DNA from: Aeromonas eucrenophila
GTDB lineage: Bacteria > Pseudomonadota > Gammaproteobacteria > Enterobacterales > Aeromonadaceae
DNA: 64,000 nucleotides
Assembly (NCBI RefSeq): GCF_000819865.1
Contig: NZ_CDDF01000012.1
Span: 83,317 to 147,316 of the forward strand
Direction: 5' to 3'
Positions within the stretch are counted from its first letter, which is position 1; each line of letters starts with the position of its first letter. The translations under genes and the position numbers were made by a program. This document shows positions 35,751 to 43,734 of this stretch, piece by piece. The notes beneath the pieces were generated by a model that searched no databases, was not told the origin of the DNA, and was given only the letters and a program-made list of their open reading frames with translations.

Positions 35751-37094
35751 ATGAACAAATTGCTTATCAAGAATGCCACCCTGGTCAACGAAGGTCGCAT
35801 CTATGCCTCCGACGTGTTGATCGAGGGGGAAAGGATCGCCCGCATCGCCCCCCACATCGAGGCAGAGGATGCGGTGGTGATCGATGCCGCGGGCCGTCAC
35901 CTCATCCCCGGGATGATCGATGATCAAGTCCACTTCCGGGAACCAGGCCTGACCCACAAGGGCACCATCGCCAGTGAATCCCGGGCCGCTGTGGCCGGGG
36001 GCACCACCAGCTTCATGGAGATGCCCAACGTCAATCCCCAGACCACCACCATCGAGGCCCTCGAGGCGAAATACGAGATAGCCGCCAGGGGCGCCGCCGC
36101 CAACTACAGCTTCTATCTGGGTGCCACCAACGATAACCTGGAAGAGATCAAGAAGCTCGATCCCAAGCAGTCCTGCGGCATCAAGATCTTCATGGGCGCC
36201 TCCACCGGCAACATGCTGGTAGACAACCAGGAGACCCTGGCCGCCATCTTCCGCGAGAGCCCGGTGATGATAGTCACCCACTGCGAGGACACCCCCTCCA
36301 TCAAGGTGCTGGAAGACGAGGCCCGCGCCAAGTGGGGCGAGGACGTGCCGATGCGCGAGCACGGCCGCATCCGCAGCGCCGATGCCTGCTACAAATCCTC
36401 CAGCATGGCGGTGGGGCTCGCGAAAAAATACGGCGCCAAGCTGCACGTGCTGCACCTGACCACGGCGAAAGAGCTGTCGCTCTTCACTGCCACCCCGGAT
36501 CTGAAGGATCTCAAAGACAAGAACATCACCGCCGAGGTGTGCGTTCACCACCTGTTCTTCAACGAGGCGGACTACGACACCCTGGGCAGCCAGATCAAGT
36601 GCAACCCGGCGGTGAAGAGCGCGGCGGATCAACATGCGCTGCTGGATGCGGTGCGTAACGACGTGCTGGACATCATCGCCACCGACCACGCCCCCCACAC
36701 CTGGGAAGAGAAGCAGAGCAGCTACTTCAAGGCGCCGTCCGGCGTGCCTCTGGTGCAGCACTCCCTGCAGGCCCTGCTGGAGCTCTACCACAACGGCGTC
36801 TTCTCCTTGGAAACCATCGTCAAGAAAACCTCCCACGCGGTGGCCGAGCGCTTCCAGGTGCAGGATCGCGGCTACATCCGCGAGGGTTACTTCGCGGATC
36901 TGGTGCTGCTGGACCTCGGCAAGCCCTATGTGGTCAACGACAGCAACCTGCTCTACCTGTGTGGCTGGTCGCCGTTCAACGGCTATCGCTTCCAGAGCAG
37001 CATCGAGATGACCCTGGTCAACGGCCAGATAGCCTGGCAGAACGGTCAGGTCACCGATCAGGTGCTTGGCAAGCGACTGACCTTCAATCGCTGA
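35751..37094 (+). CDS. Dihydroorotase, amidohydrolase superfamily
   Basis: The protein has 447 residues, start at 35751 (MNKLLIKNATLVNEG), GGAA about eight bases upstream. It cyclises carbamoyl-aspartate to dihydroorotate in pyrimidine synthesis, if the call is right. Metal and substrate motifs: PGMIDDQVHFREPGLTHKG, where the first His of the usual H-x-H is Gln as in the Bacteroidetes-type dihydroorotases I know; GIKIFMGASTGNM; THCED; LHVLHLTTAKELSLF; IIATDHAPHTWEEK. The relatives with DQVHFREPG are annotated DHOase. Allantoinase is the alternative but less likely. It is divergent from the 6-PTPS-like gene. Confidence 0.85.
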   Translation: MNKLLIKNATLVNEGRIYASDVLIEGERIARIAPHIEAEDAVVIDAAGRHLIPGMIDDQVHFREPGLTHKGTIASESRAAVAGGTTSFMEMPNVNPQTTTIEALEAKYEIAARGAAANYSFYLGATNDNLEEIKKLDPKQSCGIKIFMGASTGNMLVDNQETLAAIFRESPVMIVTHCEDTPSIKVLEDEARAKWGEDVPMREHGRIRSADACYKSSSMAVGLAKKYGAKLHVLHLTTAKELSLFTATPDLKDLKDKNITAEVCVHHLFFNEADYDTLGSQIKCNPAVKSAADQHALLDAVRNDVLDIIATDHAPHTWEEKQSSYFKAPSGVPLVQHSLQALLELYHNGVFSLETIVKKTSHAVAERFQVQDRGYIREGYFADLVLLDLGKPYVVNDSNLLYLCGWSPFNGYRFQSSIEMTLVNGQIAWQNGQVTDQVLGKRLTFNR

Positions 37095-37111
37095 TCCGAT
37101 AACGGCTGATC

Positions 37112-37143
37112 CAACAGGCCGCCCACCTGGGCGGCCTGTTGTT
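37112..37143 (+). terminator. Dihydroorotase intrinsic terminator
   Basis: CAACAGGCCGCCCA/TGGGCGGCCTGTTG followed by TTT, 18 bases after the stop. Confidence 0.88.
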
Positions 37144-37311
37144 TATAGAGGTGGCCCTGGCCCCTCGGATGACCGATTTTTGAGTGAATGGCGCCGCTTT
37201 AAGCGCAGATTGCTCGCAAAGCAGGCGAACGATCCCGAACGGGGGTTTCGCCTGTTGACAGGACCAGGTCATCTCCATAAACTCAGCCCCCGTCAGCCGA
37301 GCTGACTCCGT

Positions 37312-37388
37312 CGGTGTGTAGCGCAGCCAGGTAGCGCATCTGCATGGGGTGTAGAGGGTCGGAGGTTCGAATCCTCTCACACCGACCA
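37312..37388 (+). tRNA. tRNA-Pro (anticodon GGG)
   Basis: 77 bases including an encoded CCA. Acceptor CGGTGTG/CACACCG, D-arm with GCGCAGCCAGGTAGCGC, anticodon stem TCTGC/GTAGA with loop ATGGGGT (anticodon GGG, reading CCC and CCU), T-arm GGAGG-TTCGAAT-CCTCT. It stands alone, followed by its own terminator. Confidence 0.95.
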
Positions 37389-37400
37389 AATTCCCCGCGA

Positions 37401-37435
37401 AAGGCCTTGTCAAACGACAAGGCCTTTTGTTTTTG
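37401..37435 (+). terminator. tRNA-Pro intrinsic terminator
   Basis: AAGGCCTTGTC/GACAAGGCCTT with AAAC loop, followed by TTGTTTTT, 13 bases past the tRNA CCA end. Confidence 0.9.
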
Positions 37436-37599
37436 TACGGCCTGAGGAAGCAAGCCCTCACCGGGTCAGGGAAGTGCGATCAGAGCAGGGCGAACATAGC
37501 AGTGCGGCCCGAACAGACGCGGCCCTTCATCGACCCAGAGCGATTGTCTCGGCGATCCCGTTGTGCTGTAGTAAAGCCGTGTCTACCAACCGGCCAGCA

Positions 37600-38082
37600 A
37601 TGATGTCGCGCCCCTGCCCCCTCTTCCCCTGCCTCGCCCTGTGCGCCGGCCTGCTGCTGAGTCAGCTCGGCGGCTGCGCCACCGCCTATGACAGCGAGAA
37701 ATCCTTCTGGAACGGCCAGACCGGTTTCTCCCAGACCCAGCTCGGCCCCGAGCAATGGCAGCTGGAGTTTGTCGGCAACGATCAGATAGACAGGGAGACG
37801 GCCCGCAAGTACGTGCTCAAGCGGGCGGGCGAAATGGCACTGGCGCTGGGCTATGAATGGGTGCAAGTGCGCGAGCTGACCCTGTCACGGGATGCGGTCA
37901 GGGTCACCCCCACCCGCCCCCAGTTCGGGTTCGATGAATATGAACCCGACACCTTCATGGACGATATGCGGGTGGAACATCGCACCTCGGCACTGCTGAC
38001 CTTCTCCCTCGGCCACCGCCCCTTGGACGACAAGAGCCTGGAAGCTGTTTATATTGCAAACGTAAAAATAAACAGTGATTAA
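37600..38082 (+). CDS. CC0125/CC1285-type lipoprotein
   Basis: About 160 residues from adjacent ATGs at 37600/37603 (MMSRPCPLFPC); the longer frame upstream has no ribosome binding site, and none is strong here either. The signal sequence ends in LGGC (Cys about 28), a lipobox variant. The mature part has the family pattern: QTGFSQTQLGPEQWQLEFVGNDQIDRETARKYVLKRAGEMALALGYEWVQV, a beta-alpha unit seen in small secreted proteins of many proteobacteria. Function unknown. It lies between the tRNA terminator and an AT-rich 200-base promoter region for the next gene. Confidence 0.75.
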   Translation: MMSRPCPLFPCLALCAGLLLSQLGGCATAYDSEKSFWNGQTGFSQTQLGPEQWQLEFVGNDQIDRETARKYVLKRAGEMALALGYEWVQVRELTLSRDAVRVTPTRPQFGFDEYEPDTFMDDMRVEHRTSALLTFSLGHRPLDDKSLEAVYIANVKINSD

Positions 38083-38288
38083 TATAAGTTAAATGCAAGA
38101 TCCATATCACATACAACTAATAACAACATAAAGTTCTGCCATAAGCCGCTGGATTTCCATTCCGTGATTAGGCATTCTGCCAGCACACCGGCTGTCAGGA
38201 TTCCATGGCCCGGATCACAAAAACGGACTGAGGTGGCACCCTGCCCACCTGCACACGCACTGCACATACAGACACTGGGACCCCCCCC

Positions 38289-39548
38289 ATGAAAATGAAT
38301 AAATTGACCGTTGCCATCCTCATCGCGATGTTGCTTGGCATTTTTACCGGCCAAGGCTATCGCCTGTTTGCGCCGGACCAGGCCGCTGGCTTTGCCAGTG
38401 ACATCACCATACTGACCGACATCTTCCTGCGTCTGATCAAGATGATCATCGCGCCTCTGGTGTTCACCACCCTGGTGGTCGGCATCGCCAAGATGGGTGA
38501 CACCCGCACCGTGGGCCGCATCGGCGCCAAGACCCTCGGCTGGTTCATGATTGCCTCCCTGCTCTCCCTGACCCTGGGCCTGGTGATGGTGACCCTGATG
38601 CAACCTGGCGTGGGCCTCTCCCTCTCCCTGCCGGACGACACCGCCAGCTCCGGCATCGCCGCCGGTGCCATCACCCTCAAGGATTTCGTGACTCACGCCA
38701 TTCCCAAAAGCGTGATCGAGGCCATGGCCACCAACGAGATCCTGCAGATCGTGGTGTTCTCCCTGTTCTTCGGTCTGGCCGCCGCCGCCCTCGGCGATCT
38801 GGCCAAGCCCGTGGTCACCCTGATGGCCAGCACCGCCGAGATCATGCTGAAAGTGACCGGCTACGTGATGAACTTCGCCCCCTTCGCGGTGTTTGGTGCC
38901 ATCTCCGCCATGGTCGCCAAGGAAGGCCTCGGCATCCTGGTGACCTACGGCAGCTTCATGGCCCAGTTCTATCTGGCCCTGGCCTGCCTCTGGTTGCTGC
39001 TGATCCTGATGGGCAGCGCCTTCCTGCGTGGCCGCGTGCTGACCCTGCTGGCCATGATCCGCGAACCTATCCTGCTCGCCTTCTCCACCGCCAGCTCCGA
39101 GGCCGCCTATCCCAAGACCCTGGACAGACTGGAGAAGTTCGGTTGTGACAAGCGCATCGCCAGCTTCGTGCTGCCCATGGGCTACTCCTTCAACCTGGAC
39201 GGCTCCATGATGTACTGCACCTTCGCGGTCATGTTCATCGCCCAGGCCTACGGCATCGAGCTCTCCATGGCGCAACAGATCACCATGCTGCTGCTGCTGA
39301 TGGTCACCTCCAAGGGGATGGCGGGTGTGCCGCGCGCCTCCCTGGTCGTGATCGCCGCCACCCTGAACCAGTTCCACATCCCGGAAGCCGGCATACTGCT
39401 GTTGCTGGGCATCGATCACTTCCTCGACATGGGCCGCTCCGCCACCAACGTGCTGGGCAATGCCATCGCCGCCAGCGTGGTGGCCAAGACCGAAAACAGC
39501 CTGGCAGACACCAGCCCGGTGGGTGAGGTCGACACCGCCAAGGCGTGA
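38289..39548 (+). CDS. Dicarboxylate/amino acid:cation symporter (DAACS/Glt family)
   Basis: The protein has 419 residues; ATG at 38289 (a second ATG at 38295). It has the Glt fold: eight membrane helices and two re-entrant hairpins. Hallmarks in order: FLRLIKMIIAPLVFTTLVVGIA (TM2), the serine-rich HP1 hairpin FSTASSEAAYPKTLD, TM7 GYSFNLDGSMMYC, HP2 TSKGMAGVPRASLVV and TM8 GIDHFLDMGRSATNVLGNAIA. The TM7 N-L-D-G-S differs mildly from the N-M-D-G-T of glutamate carriers. Substrate glutamate, aspartate or C4-dicarboxylate cannot be separated by eye. It is a single gene with a strong terminator. Confidence 0.92.
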   Translation: MKMNKLTVAILIAMLLGIFTGQGYRLFAPDQAAGFASDITILTDIFLRLIKMIIAPLVFTTLVVGIAKMGDTRTVGRIGAKTLGWFMIASLLSLTLGLVMVTLMQPGVGLSLSLPDDTASSGIAAGAITLKDFVTHAIPKSVIEAMATNEILQIVVFSLFFGLAAAALGDLAKPVVTLMASTAEIMLKVTGYVMNFAPFAVFGAISAMVAKEGLGILVTYGSFMAQFYLALACLWLLLILMGSAFLRGRVLTLLAMIREPILLAFSTASSEAAYPKTLDRLEKFGCDKRIASFVLPMGYSFNLDGSMMYCTFAVMFIAQAYGIELSMAQQITMLLLLMVTSKGMAGVPRASLVVIAATLNQFHIPEAGILLLLGIDHFLDMGRSATNVLGNAIAASVVAKTENSLADTSPVGEVDTAKA

Positions 39549-39562
39549 CCACACCAGCCATG

Positions 39563-39592
39563 AAAAAGGCCCGCAGCTGCGGGCCTTTTTGT
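39563..39592. terminator. Bidirectional intrinsic terminator
   Basis: AAAAAGGCCCGCAG/CTGCGGGCCTTTTT dyad between the convergent symporter and methyltransferase genes. Confidence 0.9.
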
Positions 39593-39602
39593 TGTTCGGG
39601 TG

Positions 39603-40049
39603 TCAGCACCAGCGCCGCACCCGTCGGCAGTACTGCACATAGGGGACACCGAAGCGGGCGCGCAGGGCCCGCTCCTCCGGCAGGATCTGGAAGCGGCTGA
39701 GCCAGCCAAACAGCAGCAAGGGGCCAAGCCATACCCAGAGACCGCCGAGGTAACAGGCCAGCGCCATCAGCCAGCACAGCAGCCCCAGATACATGGGGTT
39801 GCGGCTGATGCGATAGACCCCGTCCGTCACCAGTACCCGGCTCTGCTGCAGACGAATGGGATTGACCGTGGTGCGCCGCCTGCGAAAGTGCATGAGTGCC
39901 CCGCCCCCGAGCACAGCCCCTACCAACCACAGGCCCGCGGCCAGTACCCACAAGACGCCCATCCCCCTGGGGTCGTCACTCCCCAGCCACATGGCGAGGG
40001 CGATGACGACAAACAGCAACAAAGGTGGGATCCGTTGCTCGAAACGCAT
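39603..40049 (-). CDS. Isoprenylcysteine methyltransferase-like membrane protein
   Basis: The protein has 148 residues from the ATG at 40049 with AAGGAAG upstream. Four or so membrane helices; the SAM-binding end of the ICMT/phospholipid methyltransferase fold is visible as LVTDGVYRISRNPMYLGLL (R-N-P-M-Y) and the closing LPEERALRARFGVPYVQYCRRVRRW (E-E-x2-L-x-x-x-F-G-x-x-Y-x-x-Y). This class methylates lipids or small isoprenoid-linked substrates at the inner membrane; the bacterial acceptor is unknown. It is divergent from the racemase. Confidence 0.85.
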   Translation of the reverse strand: MRFEQRIPPLLLFVVIALAMWLGSDDPRGMGVLWVLAAGLWLVGAVLGGGALMHFRRRRTTVNPIRLQQSRVLVTDGVYRISRNPMYLGLLCWLMALACYLGGLWVWLGPLLLFGWLSRFQILPEERALRARFGVPYVQYCRRVRRWC

Positions 40050-40225
40050 ATTTTCTTCCTTCAAAAGTGCCACAAATGACGCCATTGCGATACACTCGCT
40101 GCGCCGGTAGCTTGGCAAAAAAAATGAAACATATCATTAGCATAGCAACATGCAGCCCCAATGCTACCGCCTCTCGCATCCAAGCCGAGACCATCCTCAA
40201 CAGGAAAATAAGAAGGAATCTTCCC

Positions 40226-41452
40226 ATGCACAAGAAAACCCTGCTCGCCACCCTCGTCTTCGGCCTGCTGGCCGGCCAGGCGGTCGCCGCCCCCTACCTG
40301 CCGCTCGCCAGCGACACCCGCAACGGTCAGGAGCAGACCGCCACCAACGCCTGGCTGGAAGTGGATCTGGGCGCCTTCGAGCACAACATCCAGACCCTCA
40401 AGGATCGCCTCGGTGACAAGGGCCCGCAGATCTGCGCCATCATGAAGGCGGACGCCTACGGTCACGGCATCGATCTGCTGGTGCCCTCGGTGGTCAAGGC
40501 CAACATCCCCTGCATCGGCATCGCCAGCAACGAAGAGGCCCGGGTGGCCCGTGAGAAGGGCTTCGAAGGCCGACTGATGCGGGTCCGTGCCGCCACCCCG
40601 ACCGAGGTGGAACAGGCCCTGCCCTACAAGCTTGAGGAGCTCATCGGCAGCCTGGAGAGTGCCAAGGGCATCTCCGACATCGCCCTGCGCCACAATACCA
40701 AGGTGCCGGTGCACATCGGTCTGAACTCCGCTGGCATGAGCCGCAACGGCATCGATCTGCGCCAATCCGGTGCCAAGGACGAGGCCCTGGCCATGCTCAA
40801 GCTGCCGGGCATCACCCCGGTCGGCATCATGACCCACTTCCCGGTGGAGGAGAAAGAGGACGTCAAGCTGGGTCTGGCCCAGTTCAAGCTGGACAGCCAG
40901 TGGCTGCTGGAAGCGGGCAAGCTGGATCGCAGCAAGATCACCATCCATGCCGCCAACTCCTTCGCCACCCTGGAAGTGCCTGACGCCTACTTCGACATGG
41001 TGCGCCCGGGCGGCCTGCTGTACGGCGACTCCATCCCCTCCTACACCGAGTACAAGCGCGTCATGGCGTTCAAGACCCAGGTCGCCTCGGTCAACCACTA
41101 CCCGGCCGGCAACACCGTCGGCTATGACCGCACCTTCACCCTCAAGCGCGACTCCCTGCTGGCGAACCTGCCGCTGGGCTACTCCGACGGCTATCGCCGC
41201 GCGCTCAGCAACAAGGCCTATGTGCTGATCCAGGGTCAGAAAGTACCGGTAGTCGGCAAGACCTCCATGAACACCATCATGGTGGACGTGACCGATCTGA
41301 AGGGAGTGAAACCCGGTGATGAGGTGGTGCTGTTCGGCCGCCAGGGCGACGCCGAGGTGAAGCAGGCGGATCTGGAGGAGTACAACGGCGCCCTGCTGGC
41401 GGACATGTACACCATCTGGGGTTACACCAACCCCAAGAAGATCAAGCGCTGA
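40226..41452 (+). CDS. Periplasmic broad-specificity amino acid racemase (BsrV/Bar type)
   Basis: The protein has 408 residues; GAAGGAA stands about nine bases before the ATG. A signal peptide (residues 1-21, cut after VAA or AVA) marks it as periplasmic, unlike ordinary Alr. It is a PLP fold-type III enzyme with Lys74 in CAIMKADAYGHG as Schiff-base lysine and Tyr300 in NTVGYDRTF as the opposite base. The loop differences from Alr match Vibrio BsrV, which makes non-canonical D-amino acids such as D-Met, D-Leu and D-Arg/Lys for cell-wall remodelling. Aeromonas lysine racemases belong here. Preferred substrates are inferred. Confidence 0.88.
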   Translation: MHKKTLLATLVFGLLAGQAVAAPYLPLASDTRNGQEQTATNAWLEVDLGAFEHNIQTLKDRLGDKGPQICAIMKADAYGHGIDLLVPSVVKANIPCIGIASNEEARVAREKGFEGRLMRVRAATPTEVEQALPYKLEELIGSLESAKGISDIALRHNTKVPVHIGLNSAGMSRNGIDLRQSGAKDEALAMLKLPGITPVGIMTHFPVEEKEDVKLGLAQFKLDSQWLLEAGKLDRSKITIHAANSFATLEVPDAYFDMVRPGGLLYGDSIPSYTEYKRVMAFKTQVASVNHYPAGNTVGYDRTFTLKRDSLLANLPLGYSDGYRRALSNKAYVLIQGQKVPVVGKTSMNTIMVDVTDLKGVKPGDEVVLFGRQGDAEVKQADLEEYNGALLADMYTIWGYTNPKKIKR

Positions 41453-41470
41453 TCGCGGATCGGACATAAG

Positions 41471-41496
41471 AAAGGGCTCCCGCGGGAGCCCTTTTT
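41471..41496. terminator. Bidirectional intrinsic terminator
   Basis: AAAGGGCTCCCG/CGGGAGCCCTTTTT dyad between the convergent racemase and alx genes. Confidence 0.9.
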
Positions 41497-41509
41497 AGTG
41501 GTGCTGTGT

Positions 41510-42454
41510 TTAGGCAGCCTTTTTGCGGGTGACCCAGAGGCTGAGGCCCATGGAGCCCAGCAGGATCAGGGCCACCACACCGAGGGCGATGCCGGTCGGT
41601 ATCTTGAACACATCCAGCAGCAGCATCTTGACCCCGATGAACATCAGGATCAGCGCCAGGCCGTATTTCAGCAGGGCAAAGCGCTCCGCCACACCCGCCA
41701 GCAGGAAGTACATGGCGCGCAGGCCCATGATGGCGAAGATGTTGGAGGTCAGCACGATGAAGGGATCCGTGGTCACCGCGAAGATGGCCGGGATGCTGTC
41801 CACCGCGAAGATGAGGTCACTCACCTCCACCAACACCAGGATCAGCAGCAGCGGCGTGGCATAGCGCACCCCATCACGCCAAACGAAAAACTTCTCCCCT
41901 TCCAGCGTCTCGGTCACCTTGAAGCGGCGACGCATCCAGCCCAGCAGCGGGTTGTTGGCCAAGTCCGGCTCCTTGTCGGCGGCCCACAGCATCTTGACCC
42001 CGGTCAGCAGCAGGAAGGCGCCGAACAGGTAGAGGATCCAGTGGAATTGCTCGATGAGCCAGCTGCCGGCGAACACCATGCCGGCCCGCATCACGATGGC
42101 ACCCAGCACTCCGTACAGCAGCACACGGCGCTGCAGCTCAGCCGGAATGGCAAAGTAACCGAACAGCATCAACCAGACGAAGACGTTGTCCACCGCCAGC
42201 GCCTTCTCGATGAGGTAGCCGGTGAGGAATTCCAGCCCCTTCTGGTTGGCAATTTCACGGCCTGCGCTGTGATCCAGCCAGAGCCAGATGGCCAGGTTGA
42301 ACAGCAGGGCCACGCTCACCCAAACCAGGGACCAGATGCCTGCCTCCTTGAGGGACACCTTGTGCGCCTTGCCACCGCCGACGAAGCGGATATCCACCCA
42401 CAACAGGACCAGCACTATGCTGAAGAAGCCTGTCCACATCCACCATTCACCCAT
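41510..42454 (-). CDS. alx: TerC/Alx family manganese exporter-like membrane protein
   Basis: The protein has 314 residues from the ATG at 42454 (MGEWWMWTGFF), with GGAG seven bases upstream; the larger frame runs back through the riboswitch. About nine membrane helices. The family acidic clusters are kept: LLWVDIRFVGG, FLTGYLIEKALAVDNVFVWLMLF, LVEVSDLIFAVDSIPAIFAVTTDPFIVLTSN and LGLRAMYFLLAGVAERF. The pattern is closest to E. coli Alx, which exports Mn2+ and is induced by Mn2+ and alkaline pH. It is preceded by a Mn2+-type riboswitch and terminator (42466-42640), which supports a metal-export role. Confidence 0.9.
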   Translation of the reverse strand: MGEWWMWTGFFSIVLVLLWVDIRFVGGGKAHKVSLKEAGIWSLVWVSVALLFNLAIWLWLDHSAGREIANQKGLEFLTGYLIEKALAVDNVFVWLMLFGYFAIPAELQRRVLLYGVLGAIVMRAGMVFAGSWLIEQFHWILYLFGAFLLLTGVKMLWAADKEPDLANNPLLGWMRRRFKVTETLEGEKFFVWRDGVRYATPLLLILVLVEVSDLIFAVDSIPAIFAVTTDPFIVLTSNIFAIMGLRAMYFLLAGVAERFALLKYGLALILMFIGVKMLLLDVFKIPTGIALGVVALILLGSMGLSLWVTRKKAA

Positions 42455-42465
42455 TTCACTTCTCC

Positions 42466-42500
42466 CAAAAACGAAAAACCCACGACCGAGAGGTGTGGGT
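42466..42500 (-). terminator. Riboswitch-controlled terminator before alx
   Basis: Minus strand: ACCCAC..GTGGGT stem (extended by ACC/GGT over a bulge, TCTC loop) followed by TTTTCGTTTTT, ending 12 bases before the alx ATG. The upper stem sequence CCTCTCGG is the exact complement of CCGAGAGG in the aptamer (42525-42532), so an antiterminator can form. Confidence 0.85.
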
Positions 42501-42519
42501 TCGCTTTGGAGCAGATACA

Positions 42520-42640
42520 CCTTGCCTCTCGGCAAGGTCTCACTTACAGCAAGATGATTGCTGCCCGGCTGCCGGGTGCACTGCAGGATATGGGTGCACC
42601 GTAATGACGACAAACCGGCGAGAAGTTACTCCCCTTGTTG
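42520..42640 (-). promoter_or_regulatory. yybP-ykoY (Mn2+) riboswitch upstream of alx
   Basis: Minus-strand leader carrying the class hallmarks: AAGGGGAGTAAC at the 5' end (42626-42637), CGTCATTACGG in the middle (about 42599-42609), and GTGAGACCTTGCCG at the 3' end (about 42531-42544), with two internal hairpins between. P1 pairs CAAGG (42633-42637) with CCTTG (42533-42537). Downstream GGCAAGG (42520-42526) can instead pair with the same CCTTGCC. The class senses Mn2+ in alx and mntP leaders. Confidence 0.92.
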
Positions 42641-42645
42641 AGCGG

Positions 42646-42674
42646 ATGATAGCAACCCTGAAAGATAACGCCAA
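42646..42674 (-). promoter_or_regulatory. Promoter of the Mn2+ riboswitch transcript
   Basis: On the minus strand: -35 TTGGCG (42669-42674), 17-base spacer, -10 TATCAT (42646-42651). Transcription would begin about seven bases on, just before the aptamer 5' strand. Confidence 0.65.
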
Positions 42675-42696
42675 GAGGCATCTTATCCGACATGTA

Positions 42697-42722
42697 ATAA
42701 AAAGGGCGCCAGCAGGCGCCCT
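42697..42722 (-). terminator. opp operon terminator
   Basis: Minus strand: AAGGGCGCC-TGCT-GGCGCCCTT followed by TTT, 17 bases past the oppF stop. Confidence 0.88.
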
Positions 42723-42738
42723 TCTCAAACTCTCAGTC

Positions 42739-43734
42739 TCAAAGTGGATCCACCTTGAGGCAGGAGACCGCGTGATCGAAGTTCCCCTCCAGCATGGGCC
42801 TGGTCTTGGCACACTCCGGGCCTGCCACCGGGCAGCGGGTGCGGAACACGCAGCCGGAGGGCGGGTTCATCGGCGAGGGCAGATCCCCTTCCAGGATCTG
42901 GATGACCTTGCTGCGCTCCAAATCCGGATCCGGGATGGGCACCGCCGACATCAACGCCTTGGTGTAAGGGTGCAGGGGGTTGGCGAAGATCTCCTGGCGG
43001 GTGCCGAGCTCCACCGCGTTGCCCAGATACATCACCAGCACCCGATCCGAGATGTGTTTGACCACCGACAGATCGTGGGCGATGAAGATGAGGGAGAGCC
43101 CCATCTCCTTTTGCAGGGATTTGAGCAGGTTCACCACCTGGGCCTGGATGGAGACATCCAGTGCCGAGACCGGCTCGTCACAGATGATCATCTTGGGCTC
43201 GAGGATCAGCGCGCGAGCGATGCCGATACGCTGACACTGACCACCGGAGAACTCGTGGGGGTAGCGGTTGACCAGGTTCGGCAGCAGCCCCACCTTGGTC
43301 ATCATGGCACGCACCTTCTCCTTCACCTCATCTCTGGAGAGCTGGGGATAGAAGGTGATGAGCGGCTCGGCGATGATGTCGCCTATGGTCATGCGCGGAT
43401 TCAGGGAGGCCAGCGGGTCCTGGAAGATCATCTGGATCTCCTTGCGCTTCTCCCGCAATGCGCCCTGCTCGAGCTTGGTCAAGTCCTGCCCCAGCCAGAC
43501 GACCTTGCCGTCGGTGGCCGGCACCAGGCCGATCAGCGCCCGGGCGAAGGTGGACTTGCCACAGCCGGACTCCCCGACCACGCCCAGGGTCTCCCCCTCG
43601 TACAGGCGCAGGGTCACCCCGTCCACCGCCTTCAGCGCCGAGGGTTTGGCCCAGGGCCAGGCCTTGTCACTCTTGATGCTGAAGTGGACCTTGAGGTCGG
43701 ACACTTCCAGCAGCAGTTTCTTGTCGGTACCCAT
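42739..43734 (-). CDS. oppF: Oligopeptide ABC transporter ATPase OppF
   Basis: The protein has 331 residues. One of two ATPases that power oligopeptide import. Walker A GESGCGKST, Q-loop IFQDPLASLNP, signature FSGGQCQRIGIARAL, Walker B IICDEPVSALDVS, switch His in FIAHDLSVVKH. The C-terminal oligopeptide-transporter extension holds four Cys (C-x5-C, then C-x13-C: GCVFRTRCPVAGPEC...VSC), the pattern that binds a 4Fe-4S cluster in DppD-type subunits. It begins directly where oppD ends, so the pair is tightly coupled. Confidence 0.96.
   Translation of the reverse strand: MGTDKKLLLEVSDLKVHFSIKSDKAWPWAKPSALKAVDGVTLRLYEGETLGVVGESGCGKSTFARALIGLVPATDGKVVWLGQDLTKLEQGALREKRKEIQMIFQDPLASLNPRMTIGDIIAEPLITFYPQLSRDEVKEKVRAMMTKVGLLPNLVNRYPHEFSGGQCQRIGIARALILEPKMIICDEPVSALDVSIQAQVVNLLKSLQKEMGLSLIFIAHDLSVVKHISDRVLVMYLGNAVELGTRQEIFANPLHPYTKALMSAVPIPDPDLERSKVIQILEGDLPSPMNPPSGCVFRTRCPVAGPECAKTRPMLEGNFDHAVSCLKVDPL

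Noticed and set aside
37312..38288. Integration site or genomic island at tRNA-Pro
   Set aside because: No integrase, no repeat of the tRNA 3' end seen nearby, and downstream genes have normal composition.
42492..42613. N-terminal extension of the alx frame
   Set aside because: The frame is open only because it crosses the riboswitch and terminator; conserved protein and ribosome binding site start at 42454.
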